64,000 nt of DNA from Nitrosomonas sp. (GTDB taxonomy: Bacteria > Pseudomonadota > Gammaproteobacteria > Burkholderiales > Nitrosomonadaceae): positions 1 to 64,000 of the forward strand of contig NZ_JAHBZY010000003.1 in NCBI RefSeq assembly GCF_019635155.1. The letters are read 5' to 3'. How positions within the stretch are numbered: the first letter of the stretch is position 1; each line of letters opens with the position of its first letter. Shown piece by piece: positions 41,355 to 51,233 of this stretch. The translations under genes and the position numbers were made by a program. Below the pieces are notes generated by a model that worked only from the letters and a program-made list of their open reading frames with translations, made no database searches and was not told the origin of the DNA.

Positions 41355-41897
41355 ATGAATAAAGCGTATCCGTTGGCATGGCATGCGGCATTGACCTCGG
41401 TTTCACACTCTCAACGTATTTGGTTGCAAGATCGCGGCTCTTTGACACGCCGCATCCAAGAACGTTGTTCGCATTTTTTCGTACAACCGGTGTTTCAATC
41501 ATTACGGAGAGTGTATGGCGATGAATTGGATATTTTGCAACTACGGCCTTGCGAATGGGCCATGGTGCGTGAAGTGTATCTTTATTGCGACCAGAAACCG
41601 GTGGTGTTCGCGCATTCGGTGGTGGCGCGTAAAAATTTACGCGGCGCTTGGCGCGGTTTAAGCGGTTTGGGTAATAAATCGCTCGGAACCGTTTTGTTTA
41701 CAAATCCGAAAATAAAACGTACTCCCTTGGTGTATAAAAAAGTCAGTCGCGGTCATTTTCTGTACGATCGTGCTTGTCGCCGGTTGTCAACAAAACCGCC
41801 TCATTTATGGGCGCGGCGTTCGATGTTTACGCTGCATGGACAATCAATATTAGTGACGGAAGTATTTTTGCCGGATATTTTGGATTTACCGTTATGA
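41355..41897 (+). CDS. ubiC: Chorismate lyase
   Basis: About 180 residues; converts chorismate to 4-hydroxybenzoate and pyruvate, the first committed step of ubiquinone synthesis. Family segments include WLQDRGSLTRRI, REVYLYCDQKPVVFAHSVV and the late ARRSMFTLHGQSILVTEVFLPDIL. I start at the ATG at 41355; the open frame upstream begins inside the predicted -10 box. The last codons overlap the ubiA start (ATGA), so the two are translationally coupled. Confidence 0.93.
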   Translation: MNKAYPLAWHAALTSVSHSQRIWLQDRGSLTRRIQERCSHFFVQPVFQSLRRVYGDELDILQLRPCEWAMVREVYLYCDQKPVVFAHSVVARKNLRGAWRGLSGLGNKSLGTVLFTNPKIKRTPLVYKKVSRGHFLYDRACRRLSTKPPHLWARRSMFTLHGQSILVTEVFLPDILDLPL

Positions 41898-42763
41898 GCA
41901 TGGCAGATCGAATTCAAACCTATGCGCAACTGATGCGGTTGGATAAACCGATTGGTATCCTGCTGCTGTTATGGCCGATGCTCTGGGGGTTGTGGTTTGC
42001 TGCTCAGGGATTACCTGATGGGAAGGTTTTCGTTATTTTTGTACTCGGCGCGGTACTCATGCGATCTGCCGGGTGCGTAATCAATGATTTCGCTGATCGT
42101 GATTTTGATCCGCACGTCGAACGTACCCAGCACCGGCCGATGGCAGCGGGCCGGGTGAGTTCGAAAGAAGCCTTGTCGCTGGCGGGTGGATTGAGTCTGG
42201 TTGCATTTTTGCTGATCCTGCCGCTGAATCAATTGACGATTCTGTTATCGGTGCCGGCGCTTTTGTTGGCTGCTTCGTACCCGTTTACCAAGCGTTTTTT
42301 CGCGATGCCGCAGGCTTATTTAGGCGTTGCTTTCAGTTTCGGCATACCGATGGCGTTTGCCGCGCAAACCGATAGCTTGCCGCTCATTGTTTGGGTTCTG
42401 ATGCTGGCTAATTTATTTTGGGTGATTGCGTACGATACCGCCTACGCCATGGTTGATAAACCGGATGACTTGAAAATCGGCATTAAAACTTCGGCAATTA
42501 CTTTCGGTCAGTTTGACGTGTTAGGTGTGATGGTATGCCATAGCTGTTTTATCGCGATAATGGTGGCAATCGGATTGTTGCAATCGATGAATCTGCTCTA
42601 TTACGCAAGTTTGGCGGTGGCGTCCGCTTTGATTGCCTATCAATATTCGTTGATTCGCAACCGCGACCGGGCGTTGTGCTTCAAAGCTTTTCTGCACAAT
42701 AACTGGGTCGGTATGGTGATATTTGTCGGTATTGCGCTTGATTTTCAGGTTTTTCCGCGCTAA
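41894..42763 (+). CDS. ubiA: 4-hydroxybenzoate polyprenyltransferase
   Basis: A 289-residue inner-membrane prenyltransferase with about eight or nine helices. The two Asp-rich magnesium-prenyl-diphosphate sites are NDFADRDFD and YDTAYAMVDKPDD. It attaches the polyprenyl tail to 4-hydroxybenzoate made by UbiC. The ATG at 41894 overlaps the ubiC stop; earlier in-frame codons lie inside ubiC. ubiD follows after 9 bp. Confidence 0.96.
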   Translation: MSMADRIQTYAQLMRLDKPIGILLLLWPMLWGLWFAAQGLPDGKVFVIFVLGAVLMRSAGCVINDFADRDFDPHVERTQHRPMAAGRVSSKEALSLAGGLSLVAFLLILPLNQLTILLSVPALLLAASYPFTKRFFAMPQAYLGVAFSFGIPMAFAAQTDSLPLIVWVLMLANLFWVIAYDTAYAMVDKPDDLKIGIKTSAITFGQFDVLGVMVCHSCFIAIMVAIGLLQSMNLLYYASLAVASALIAYQYSLIRNRDRALCFKAFLHNNWVGMVIFVGIALDFQVFPR

Positions 42764-42772
42764 GGATTTCTA

Positions 42773-44236
42773 ATGCAATATAAAGATCTGCGTGACTTTT
42801 TAGCACAATTGGAGGCGATGGGTGAGCTGAAACGTATTGCAGCGGTAGTCGATCCTGTTTTGGAAATGACCGAAGTTTGCGATCGTATCCTTAAAGCACA
42901 AGGGCCGGCGTTGTTATTTGAACATCCTAAAGGGCATACCATACCGGTATTAGGTAATTTGTTCGGCACACCCAAGCGAGTGGCTTTGGGCATGGGGCAG
43001 GAATCGGTCGCAGCGTTGCGTGATGTCGGGAAATTACTGGCGTACTTGAAAGAACCCGATCCGCCGAAAGGACTCAAGGATGCTTGGGAAAAACTGCCGA
43101 TACTGAAACAAGTGTTGAATATGGCCCCAAAAGAATTGGGCAGTGCACCTTGTCAGGAGATTGTATGGGAGGGCGGTGAAGTTGATTTGAGCAGATTGCC
43201 GATTCAAACTTGTTGGCCGGGTGATATCGCACCGCTGATCACGTGGGGTTTGACGGTTACCAGGGGACCGAATAAAACCCGTCAGAATTTGGGTATTTAC
43301 CGCCAGCAAGTAATTGGTCCCAATAAGGTCATCATGCGCTGGTTGGCACACCGCGGCGGAGCGTTGGATTTTCGTGAATTTTGTTTATTGAATCCAGGTA
43401 AACCGTATCCTCTGGCGGTTGCGTTGGGAGCTGATCCGGCGACAATTCTGGGAGCGGTGACGCCGGTACCCGATAGCTTGAGCGAATATCAATTCGCTGG
43501 TTTGCTGCGTGGCGCAAAAACTGAGGTGGTGAAATGCATCGGTAACGATTTGCAAGTCCCCGCCAGCGCCGAAATTGTGCTCGAAGGCGCGATCCATCCC
43601 GGAGATACCGCATTGGAAGGGCCTTATGGCGATCACACCGGTTATTACAACGAGCAGGAATCCTTTCCGGTATTTACCATCGATCGGATAACGATGCGGC
43701 ATAACCCGATTTACCATTCCACCTATACCGGTAAGCCGCCGGATGAACCGGCGATTCTGGGTGTGGCGTTGAACGAGGTGTTTGTGCCGTTGCTGCAAAA
43801 ACAATTTCCTGAAATTACCGATTTTTACCTGCCGCCGGAAGGCTGCTCGTATCGTATGGCGGTGGTCAGTATGAAAAAACAATATGCCGGGCATAGCAAA
43901 CGCGTGATGTTTGGTATCTGGAGTTTTTTGCGCCAGTTTATGTACACCAAATTCATCATCGTGACCGACGATGACATTGATGTACGTGATTGGAAGGAAG
44001 TGATTTGGGCGATTACCACGCGAGTCGATCCGGTTCGCGATACCTTGCTGGTGGAAAATACGCCGATCGATTATCTCGATTTCGCCAGTCCGATTTCCGG
44101 ACTGGGCGGTAAGATGGGATTGGATGCGACGAATAAGTTTCCAGGAGAAACCAACCGGGAGTGGGGTACGCCGATCGTGATGGATGAGGCGGTTAAAAAA
44201 CGAGTCGACGCGATTTGGCAGGATTTGAAAATATAA
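42773..44236 (+). CDS. ubiD: 4-hydroxy-3-polyprenylbenzoate decarboxylase
   Basis: A 487-residue prenylated-FMN-dependent decarboxylase for the next ubiquinone step. Typical segments are [50 protein letters not shown] and [20 protein letters not shown]. UbiX, which makes the cofactor, is not in the window. Part of ubiC-ubiA-ubiD, with the next small gene only 3 bp behind. Confidence 0.96.
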   Translation: MQYKDLRDFLAQLEAMGELKRIAAVVDPVLEMTEVCDRILKAQGPALLFEHPKGHTIPVLGNLFGTPKRVALGMGQESVAALRDVGKLLAYLKEPDPPKGLKDAWEKLPILKQVLNMAPKELGSAPCQEIVWEGGEVDLSRLPIQTCWPGDIAPLITWGLTVTRGPNKTRQNLGIYRQQVIGPNKVIMRWLAHRGGALDFREFCLLNPGKPYPLAVALGADPATILGAVTPVPDSLSEYQFAGLLRGAKTEVVKCIGNDLQVPASAEIVLEGAIHPGDTALEGPYGDHTGYYNEQESFPVFTIDRITMRHNPIYHSTYTGKPPDEPAILGVALNEVFVPLLQKQFPEITDFYLPPEGCSYRMAVVSMKKQYAGHSKRVMFGIWSFLRQFMYTKFIIVTDDDIDVRDWKEVIWAITTRVDPVRDTLLVENTPIDYLDFASPISGLGGKMGLDATNKFPGETNREWGTPIVMDEAVKKRVDAIWQDLKI

Positions 44237-44239
44237 AAA

Positions 44240-44584
44240 ATGCGTGAAATCTGGCAGACCATTCTGTTGTTGATCATGAGTAACGTGTTCATGACATTTG
44301 CTTGGTATGCGCATTTAAAGGAATTAAATCACAAGCCTTGGATAATCGCCGCTCTGATCAGTTGGAGTATCGCGTTTTTTGAGTATCTGCTGCAGGTTCC
44401 CGCTAACCGCATCGGTTTTACCGTTCTATCCGTCGCACAGCTTAAAATACTGCAGGAAGTGATTACACTGACGGTGTTTGTGCCTTTTGCACTGTTGTAT
44501 TTAAAGGAACCGTTGAAATTGGATTATTTATGGGCTGCATTATGTATGGTTGGTGCGGTTTATTTTATGTTTCGCGCACGATAA
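44240..44584 (+). CDS. DUF486 family small membrane protein
   Basis: A 114-residue protein with four predicted helices of the DMT superfamily's DUF486 group, shown by TFAWYAHLKELNHKPWIIAALISWSIAFFEY, QVPANRIG and SVAQLKILQEVITL. Function is unknown; half-sized transporters of this fold usually act as dimers. It begins 3 bp after ubiD, so it is likely read from the ubi transcript, which does not prove a role in ubiquinone synthesis. Confidence 0.87.
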   Translation: MREIWQTILLLIMSNVFMTFAWYAHLKELNHKPWIIAALISWSIAFFEYLLQVPANRIGFTVLSVAQLKILQEVITLTVFVPFALLYLKEPLKLDYLWAALCMVGAVYFMFRAR

Positions 44585-44782
44585 AACCCTGGGAACGAAT
44601 AATTTATTTGAATAAAAAGACCGTTTTTTGATGGATGGGGGACTGGAATAAATAGTACAATGGCTTGTAAATTAATTAATAAGATCCGCTAAATGTTGAT
44701 AGGATTCTGATCCAAACATTGGATAACAAGTGAAGCATGCAATTACACCCATTCAATCGGGATTCTCAACGTTAGTGTCAGA

Positions 44783-46978
44783 ATGAATATACGATTCTTT
44801 CACAGTATACTCATCCCGGTTTTCCTGCTGATCTTGCCACTGACGGGTTGGAGCCAACGATCCTCTGATCCGGTGGTGAGTGAAAAGAAGCCTATCGTTA
44901 AACCTCAAAAGAAGCCTGTGTTAATCGAAGCGGACCACATCAAAGGTTATTATAAGCAAGAAATCGAGGCGACAGGAAATGCCGTGCTGCATCATGGTGA
45001 TAATGTGTTAACCGCTGACCGGATGAAATATTATGAACAATCCGAGGATACGGAAGTAGAGGGAAATATCCGCCTGGAACGGCCTAAGGATGTGCTGCAA
45101 GGCAAACACCTCGAACTCAATATGAAAACTGAGGTGGGGCAATTAACCGAGCCGCATTATTCGATGAAGACCGGAGAAGGTCGAGGTGCCGGTGATATGC
45201 TTTTTTTTGAAGGTAAAGACCACTATCGAGTGAAGGAGACCAGTTATACAACATGTCCGGAAGGCAATCATGATTGGTATTTGCGTGCCGAAGAGCTGGA
45301 AATCGATAACAAAAAGGAAGTTGGAACAGCCCGGCATGTCAAGGTGGTATTTAAAGATACGCCCATTTTGTATTCACCGTGGATAGATTTTTCTTATAGC
45401 GGACAGCGGAAATCGGGATTGCTCGCACCGGTTGCCGGTTATAACGCCAGAACGGGTTTTGATATGGGGCTTCCCGTTTATTTGAATGTCGCACCGAATC
45501 TGGATGCTACGATTACTCCTCGTATCATGACAATGCGCGGTTTTCTGCTCAGTAATGAGTTGCGTTATATCGGTAGCAATAATATGAATGGTAATTTGTT
45601 ATTCGATATTCTTCCGCATGATATCCATACGAATCAAACCCGCTGGGGTATTTTGTACACACATACGCAAAGCCTTGCTAACGGCTGGCGTGGTTTCCTG
45701 AATTATAATCAAGTATCGGATGATCGTTATTTCCGCGAACTGACCCCGAATCTGGCGCAAACCAGCTTGACCAACTTATCGCAACAAGGCGGTTTCACTT
45801 ATAACGGACGATTGGGACATGATGGTGTGGTCCATTTCACCGGTTTTGCGCAGCGTTTCCAAACATTGCAAGATCGTTCCGCGCTATTTGTTTCTCCCTA
45901 CGAGCGGCTTCCTCATTTTTCCTTAAATGCAGCGAAATATAATGTCGGGAAATTAGATTTTGAGCTGCAGAGCAGTTGGACGAACTTCTATCACCCGACA
46001 CTGGTCGACGGCAATCGGACGATACTGTATCCCACGGTCAGCGCACCCCTGCGGAATGAGTTTGGTTTCATTACGCCGAAATTCGGTTTGCACTACACGC
46101 ATTATAATCTTGCTGCACCAGTCGGTGACAAAGGGGAAAATGTCGACCGGGCTGTTCCAATTGTAAGCTTGGATAGCGGAATTGCATTTGACCGGCAACT
46201 GAAAATGGGCGGTAGGGATTTTTTGCAAACATTGGAACCACGCTTATTTTATGTTTATGCACCTTACCGCAATCAAAGCTTTTTGCCGAATTTTGATTCC
46301 GCGGTCAATGACTTCAGTTTTGCCCAAATCCTGACTGAGAATCGCTTCAGCGGCGGTGACCGGATCAATGATGCGAACCGGACGGTACTGGCTTTAACGT
46401 CGCGGTTTATTGAAAAAGAGACAGGTATCGAGTATTTGCGTGTTGCCGTGGGGCAGCAAATCAATTTTACGGATCCACGAATTAGCTTGCCGTTTCCGCA
46501 GGTAACCAGTGGCAGAAATGATTTTGTTGCTGCGATATCCGGCCGTCTGACTCCAACGCTTAGTACCGATTCCAATATTCAGATGGACGAATCCAGGGGG
46601 TGGGTGGAAAAAGTCCGCAGTGGTATCAGTTATCAGCCGGAACCGGGAAAAGTGCTTAATTTTGGTTATCGTTTTTCCCGTGAAGTGTTGGAGCAGGTTG
46701 ATACGTCATTTCAGTGGCCGCTTTACGGGAACTGGCATGGTGTGACGCGGGTCAATTATTCGCTGAAGGATGACAAGATTCTTGCGGGCTTGGCCGGACT
46801 TGAGTATAGCGCCTGCTGCTGGGCGCTTAGACTTGTCATGCAACGATTGACAACGGCAACGCAAACGACTACGACGGCATTTTTTGTGCAACTGGAACTG
46901 AAAGGTTTGATGGGGATCGGCAACAATCCATTGCAAGTATTGCAACAAAGTATCCCGGGTTATACCAGCGTTCATTGA
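44783..46978 (+). CDS. lptD: LPS-assembly protein LptD
   Basis: A 731-residue outer-membrane barrel that, with LptE, inserts lipopolysaccharide in the outer leaflet. Signal peptide ends near WSQ-RS. An LptA-like N-terminal domain (about 45-165: VLIEADHIKGYYKQEIEATGNAVL) precedes the barrel (about 200-720). Only three cysteines are present: one in SYTTCPEGN and the pair in SACCWALRL; the N-terminal cysteine of E. coli LptD is missing. It heads the lptD-surA-pdxA-rsmA operon, with a 198-bp promoter region before it. Confidence 0.94.
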   Translation: MNIRFFHSILIPVFLLILPLTGWSQRSSDPVVSEKKPIVKPQKKPVLIEADHIKGYYKQEIEATGNAVLHHGDNVLTADRMKYYEQSEDTEVEGNIRLERPKDVLQGKHLELNMKTEVGQLTEPHYSMKTGEGRGAGDMLFFEGKDHYRVKETSYTTCPEGNHDWYLRAEELEIDNKKEVGTARHVKVVFKDTPILYSPWIDFSYSGQRKSGLLAPVAGYNARTGFDMGLPVYLNVAPNLDATITPRIMTMRGFLLSNELRYIGSNNMNGNLLFDILPHDIHTNQTRWGILYTHTQSLANGWRGFLNYNQVSDDRYFRELTPNLAQTSLTNLSQQGGFTYNGRLGHDGVVHFTGFAQRFQTLQDRSALFVSPYERLPHFSLNAAKYNVGKLDFELQSSWTNFYHPTLVDGNRTILYPTVSAPLRNEFGFITPKFGLHYTHYNLAAPVGDKGENVDRAVPIVSLDSGIAFDRQLKMGGRDFLQTLEPRLFYVYAPYRNQSFLPNFDSAVNDFSFAQILTENRFSGGDRINDANRTVLALTSRFIEKETGIEYLRVAVGQQINFTDPRISLPFPQVTSGRNDFVAAISGRLTPTLSTDSNIQMDESRGWVEKVRSGISYQPEPGKVLNFGYRFSREVLEQVDTSFQWPLYGNWHGVTRVNYSLKDDKILAGLAGLEYSACCWALRLVMQRLTTATQTTTTAFFVQLELKGLMGIGNNPLQVLQQSIPGYTSVH

Positions 46979-47017
46979 TTCGGTTTATTGCAATCTTTCT
47001 ACAAGTACCACTATTTT

Positions 47018-48343
47018 ATGCGTAAGAGATTCAATTTCTGCATTTTCCTTTTATTTACCAGCATCTTTTCTATACCTATCAGCGCTCAAGAACTGGCATT
47101 TATTCCTGCGGCGGCTAAGCCAATCAATCATATCGTTGCGGTGGTTAACGAAGATGTCGTGACCCGTCAGGAACTTAACGAAGCAATTAAAATGACGGTT
47201 GCCCGATTGCAGCAGCAAGGGGCGCGCATTCCTGAACAGCAAGCTTTAGAAAGTCAAGTACTGGAATCGGTGATTACAAAACACATTCAACTGCAACATG
47301 CTAAGGAAGTAGGATTGTCTGTTGCTGAAAGCGAGGTGGATGAAACTATTCAGCGTATTGCCGAAGAGAACAAGTTGTCTCTTCCAGAGTTTTATACCGC
47401 ACTGGAACATGAAGGTGTCAGTCATAGCAAGTTTCGTGAGGAAATTCGTGACGAACTAACAATGACAAGACTCAAGGAGAGGGAAGTTAAGAACCAAGTG
47501 AATGTGACAGAAGGGGAAGTCGACAATTATTTGCATACCCAAGAAACGAGTAGCGAAGGTCAGGAAGAGTTTCGATTGGCGCATGTGATGATTCTGGTTA
47601 CAGAGAATATGAATAATGCCCAAATAGAACAGAGAGCTGAAAGGGCGGAAATGGCGTTGACGAAACTGAAAGAAGGAGCGGATTTTGCGCAGGTAGTCGC
47701 AGAATTCTCAGATGCGGCGGATGCCAGGACCGGAGGTATTATCGAATGGCGTCCGGTTACTCAATTGGGGCCGTCTTTTGCACAATTACTGGAGCCGATG
47801 AAACAAGATGAAATCACACCGGTTATCCAAAGTCCGAATGGTTTCCACATATTCAAATTACTGGGTAGACGCGCTCAGGAAGTACCGACAGTCATTATTG
47901 ATCAAACCCATGCCCGTCATGTGTTGATAAAAATTAACGAGTTGACATCGGAGAGCGAAGGAAAGCAAAAAATTCTAGCGATTAAAAAGCGGCTAGATAA
48001 TGGCGAAAATTTCGAAGAAGTCGCGAAGCTCTATTCGGAGGATTCCAGCGCTTCAGTCGGTGGCGATCTCGGTTGGCTTTCACCGGGTGATACCGTGCCT
48101 GATTTCGAACACGCTATGAATGAATTGTTGCCGGGGCAGATCAGTGAACCTGTGAGAACACAATTCGGCTGGCATTTGATCCAAGTGTTGGAACGCCGCT
48201 CGCAGGATATCAGCCTCGACCGGCGCCGCCAGGCGGCGCGTCAGGCAATACGCGCCCGAAAGGCGGATGTGGTTATTCAGGAGTGGTTAAGGCAGTTACG
48301 TGACCAAGCCTACGTGGAATATCGTCTGGATGAAGAACTGTGA
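47018..48343 (+). CDS. surA: Periplasmic chaperone SurA
   Basis: About 441 residues from the ATG at 47018, which gives a proper signal peptide (RKRFNFCIFLLFTSIF, cut near ISA-QE); the TTG at 46988 would add ten atypical residues. The N-terminal chaperone domain begins with INHIVAVVNEDVVTRQEL and is followed by two parvulin PPIase domains (first around FRLAHVMILV, second around ARHVLIKINE with GGDLGWLSPGDTVPDFEHAM). SurA helps LptD and other barrels to fold. Its stop overlaps pdxA by 4 bp. Confidence 0.95.
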   Translation: MRKRFNFCIFLLFTSIFSIPISAQELAFIPAAAKPINHIVAVVNEDVVTRQELNEAIKMTVARLQQQGARIPEQQALESQVLESVITKHIQLQHAKEVGLSVAESEVDETIQRIAEENKLSLPEFYTALEHEGVSHSKFREEIRDELTMTRLKEREVKNQVNVTEGEVDNYLHTQETSSEGQEEFRLAHVMILVTENMNNAQIEQRAERAEMALTKLKEGADFAQVVAEFSDAADARTGGIIEWRPVTQLGPSFAQLLEPMKQDEITPVIQSPNGFHIFKLLGRRAQEVPTVIIDQTHARHVLIKINELTSESEGKQKILAIKKRLDNGENFEEVAKLYSEDSSASVGGDLGWLSPGDTVPDFEHAMNELLPGQISEPVRTQFGWHLIQVLERRSQDISLDRRRQAARQAIRARKADVVIQEWLRQLRDQAYVEYRLDEEL

Positions 48344-49338
48344 GCGATCAATTTGTTCCTACGCTGGCACTGACGGCTGGAGAGCCCGCCGGTATCGGTC
48401 CCGATTTATGCGTACAAATAGCTCAACAGCCTTTGCCATGCAGATTGGTGGTTATAGCGGATGGCGATATGTTGCTGGAACGCGCGCGGCAACTCAAATT
48501 GCCTTTGGAACTTATTGATGTTGCGACAGTTACCCCGGCTCAACATCAACCAGGTAGTTTACAGTTTCTGCATATCTCATTGTCTGAGCGAGCGATAGCG
48601 GGTGAGTTGAATTGCGCTAATGCCCGCTATGTATTAACAACATTGCAGTGTGCTGTCACCGCTTGTCAAACAGGCGCAATGCATGGCATGGTGACGGCGC
48701 CTGTACATAAAGGGGTGATTAATGATGCTGGCATTCATTTTTCAGGCCACACTGAATATTTAGCCGGGTTGACACAAAGTTCTGTGGTAATGATGCTGGT
48801 GGGCGGTAACATGCGGGTAGCATTGGCAACGACCCATTTGCCGCTCAAGGATGTTGCGGCTGCTATTACTGCCGATTGTATTGAAAGTAAGTTGCGCATC
48901 ATACAGCGCGACTTGATATCATGGTTTGGAATTGATACACCGCGTATTGCCGTGGCGGGGCTTAATCCGCATGCAGGTGAGTCTGGTCACTTGGGTCGAG
49001 AAGAAATTGATGTAATAATCCCCGTACTGAATCAATTGCGTTCGGAGGGTATGCAGGTGATCGGCCCAATTCCTGCTGACACCTTGTTTAGTCCGATATA
49101 TCTCAAACATTACGATTGCGTTTTTACAATGTATCACGATCAGGGACTGCCGGTATTAAAGCATGCCAGTTTTGGTGAAGGTGTCAACATCACACTTGGA
49201 TTACCCATCATTCGCACATCGGTTGATCATGGCACTGCCTTAGAGTTGGCTGGCACCGGACGAGCCAACGCCGGAAGCTTGCTGGCAGCGATAGAGTTGG
49301 CTGTCCAATTAGCGAGAAATCAGGTTTTTTCCAAGTGA
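48340..49338 (+). CDS. pdxA: 4-hydroxythreonine-4-phosphate dehydrogenase
   Basis: A 332-residue NAD-dependent enzyme of vitamin B6 synthesis. Metal-binding histidines lie in GHTEYLAGL, NPHAGESGHLGREE and MYHDQGLPVLKH, with DHGTALELAGTGRAN near the end. It starts with GTG overlapping the surA stop, and its own stop overlaps the rsmA start. Confidence 0.96.
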   Translation: MSDQFVPTLALTAGEPAGIGPDLCVQIAQQPLPCRLVVIADGDMLLERARQLKLPLELIDVATVTPAQHQPGSLQFLHISLSERAIAGELNCANARYVLTTLQCAVTACQTGAMHGMVTAPVHKGVINDAGIHFSGHTEYLAGLTQSSVVMMLVGGNMRVALATTHLPLKDVAAAITADCIESKLRIIQRDLISWFGIDTPRIAVAGLNPHAGESGHLGREEIDVIIPVLNQLRSEGMQVIGPIPADTLFSPIYLKHYDCVFTMYHDQGLPVLKHASFGEGVNITLGLPIIRTSVDHGTALELAGTGRANAGSLLAAIELAVQLARNQVFSK

Positions 49339-50114
49339 TTATGCGGCATAAGGCACGCAAACGGTTTGGTCAGAATTTTTTAATCGATCAGTCCATTATT
49401 GCGAAGATAATCGCAGAGATTCATCCTCAAAAAAACGATCGTATTATCGAAATTGGCCCTGGGCTAGGTGCATTAACCAAGTCTTTAATCCGGATGGTCG
49501 ACCATTTGGATGTGATAGAGATTGATCGCGATATTGCGGCTAGACTGCATGATGAGTTTGCAAGGGATAAATTGACTATTTATACGTCGGATGCACTCAG
49601 ATTCGATTTTGCCAGTTTAGGCAATAATCTAAGAATTGTCGGCAATTTACCTTATAACATCTCAACTCCTTTGTTATTCCATTTGAGCCAATTTAAGGAA
49701 CATGTTTTCGATATGCATTTCATGTTGCAGAAGGAAGTGGTTGAACGCATGGTGGGCGCCCCCGATTCTTCCAATTATGGCCGACTCTCGGTCATGTTGC
49801 AGTATCGTTTTGATATGGAGTATATCCTTGATGTTCCGCCTGAATCTTTTAGTCCCATGCCTAAAGTTGAATCGGCTGTAGTTCGTATGACCCCTAAGAC
49901 AAAATTCATTATAAAAGCCGCTAATGAAGACTTGTTTTCACAGATTGTCTCAGCGGCATTTTCTCTGCGGCGTAAGACCCTTCGAAATGCTTTGTATCAC
50001 TATTTGAAGGCAGAAGATTTTATAGCATTGGAGATCGATTCCAGGGCGCGCGCTGAAAATTTGCCTTTAGAGAAATTTGTTGCGATAACAAACTATCTGA
50101 GTCATAAAGATTAA
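49335..50114 (+). CDS. rsmA: 16S rRNA dimethyladenosine transferase
   Basis: A 259-residue SAM-dependent enzyme (also called KsgA) that dimethylates A1518 and A1519 of 16S rRNA late in 30S assembly. RFGQNFLIDQSI, the SAM motif EIGPGLGALT and the catalytic NLPYNISTPLLF are clear. The first possible start is the GTG overlapping the pdxA stop; an ATG lies 6 bp further. Last gene of the operon, convergent with the PilZ gene 7 bp away, with no hairpin between. Confidence 0.97.
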   Translation: MIMRHKARKRFGQNFLIDQSIIAKIIAEIHPQKNDRIIEIGPGLGALTKSLIRMVDHLDVIEIDRDIAARLHDEFARDKLTIYTSDALRFDFASLGNNLRIVGNLPYNISTPLLFHLSQFKEHVFDMHFMLQKEVVERMVGAPDSSNYGRLSVMLQYRFDMEYILDVPPESFSPMPKVESAVVRMTPKTKFIIKAANEDLFSQIVSAAFSLRRKTLRNALYHYLKAEDFIALEIDSRARAENLPLEKFVAITNYLSHKD

Positions 50115-50121
50115 TCCGCAA

Positions 50122-50901
50122 TCATTTATTTTTTCTTATTTGCTCTTGCTTTATGATATATCGCTGAATCAATGTTTGCATATTCCCTTTGAGCTCAATA
50201 AACTGACAGCCGGCGCGAAAGCAGTTTTGACCACTGCGCAATGTAATTTCATACGTGTTTTTTACCTGGATACTAACCGTGATAGTGCCAACTTCTGGAA
50301 GTGCAATCTGACAATTGTTATAAATGGTTCCTGGTTCAAAATTGATAACAGGATGTTGATCAATAACGGCAATACCACCGCAGCTAATATCGAGTAATGC
50401 GACTTCCGCTTTAGAAGAATTGGTTCCAGGAATAGGAATAACGCATTTCAGTGGCTTTGCAATCGGTGTTGTAATACGAAAATGACTTCTGCGTTGGATG
50501 CGTAGTAGCGACTCTGGTATGTTTATCGCAAAAGCATCTTGTCCTTCAAATTGTAATTTTCTAACTTGGTTACAGACAAATTCTATTTTTACCCTGTTTT
50601 GTGTGGTGACTATAGCCAATTTTTCAGACTGCAGCGCTTTCTGGCAACATTTTTCATTAGCGCCATAATCAATGATCATTTGTTTTTTATCAGGATAAAT
50701 TGCGAGGATTGATGACAGAATGAAATCACTATCGTAATTGGGGTAGACAGTGATTAGGGAATTTGCTTGCATTATCTCTCTAAGAATAAAGAGAATATCA
50801 ATTTCCGAATGAATCCGGAAATTTTCATCGTTTTCTTCCTGTGTAAATTGCGTTGGTTCTAATACTGAAGAAGTTTCGGGTTTCGGATTTAGAATTTGCA
50901 T
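50122..50901 (-). CDS. ycgR: Flagellar brake protein YcgR (PilZ domain)
   Basis: A 259-residue c-di-GMP effector: an N-terminal YcgR domain (about 25-125) and a PilZ domain (about 130-250) with RSHFR and DISCGG (DxSxxG), the two ligand motifs. When c-di-GMP is bound, YcgR acts on the flagellar motor and slows swimming. It is the last gene of the flagellar run; three cyclase genes of this window could supply its ligand. GGGAG precedes its ATG. Confidence 0.92.
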   Translation of the reverse strand: MQILNPKPETSSVLEPTQFTQEENDENFRIHSEIDILFILREIMQANSLITVYPNYDSDFILSSILAIYPDKKQMIIDYGANEKCCQKALQSEKLAIVTTQNRVKIEFVCNQVRKLQFEGQDAFAINIPESLLRIQRRSHFRITTPIAKPLKCVIPIPGTNSSKAEVALLDISCGGIAVIDQHPVINFEPGTIYNNCQIALPEVGTITVSIQVKNTYEITLRSGQNCFRAGCQFIELKGNMQTLIQRYIIKQEQIRKNK

Positions 50902-50903
50902 AA

Positions 50904-51233
50904 CTATTTACTCCCAAGTATTTTTTGTATAGCTGTTGTATCAGTACTATGAGTAGTTAATGGATTTGATTTTGCTTGTTCCAGACGATAGAGCCACGCA
51001 AGCAGTTCTGCAACGGCAACATAAAGTTGCGGAGGAATGCGATCATCTAGATTCACCTGCATCAATAATGAAACTAATTCGCTGGACTCATGAACATAAA
51101 TACCGGCTTCTTTGGCGCGCTTAATAATTTCTTGAGCAATCATGCCACGCCCTTTCGCAACGACTTTGGGCGCAACTTGTCCTTCTCGATAAGCGAGTGC
51201 TACGGCGGTTAAATGTGATTCATTTCGTTCCAT
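50904..51233 (-). CDS. FlhB C-terminal-domain-like protein (FhlB/YlqH type)
   Basis: About 109 residues from the ATG at 51233, resembling the soluble C-terminal domain of FlhB/YscU export switches (AVALAYREGQVAPKVVAKGRGMIAQEIIKRAKEAGIYVHESSELVSLLMQVNLDDRIPPQLYVAVAELLAWLYRLE). It lacks the membrane part and, notably, the self-cleaving NPTH: the equivalent position reads NESHLTAVAL. Such free-standing proteins can stand in for the FlhB tail in flagellar export. It overlaps the end of fliK by 14 bp. Confidence 0.88.
   Translation of the reverse strand: MERNESHLTAVALAYREGQVAPKVVAKGRGMIAQEIIKRAKEAGIYVHESSELVSLLMQVNLDDRIPPQLYVAVAELLAWLYRLEQAKSNPLTTHSTDTTAIQKILGSK

Noticed and set aside
43385-44314. 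A 309-codon open frame antisense to ubiD
   Set aside because: ubiD is strongly matched by family motifs on the plus strand; the antisense frame is rich in His and Arg, as shadows of coding strands are, and resembles no family.
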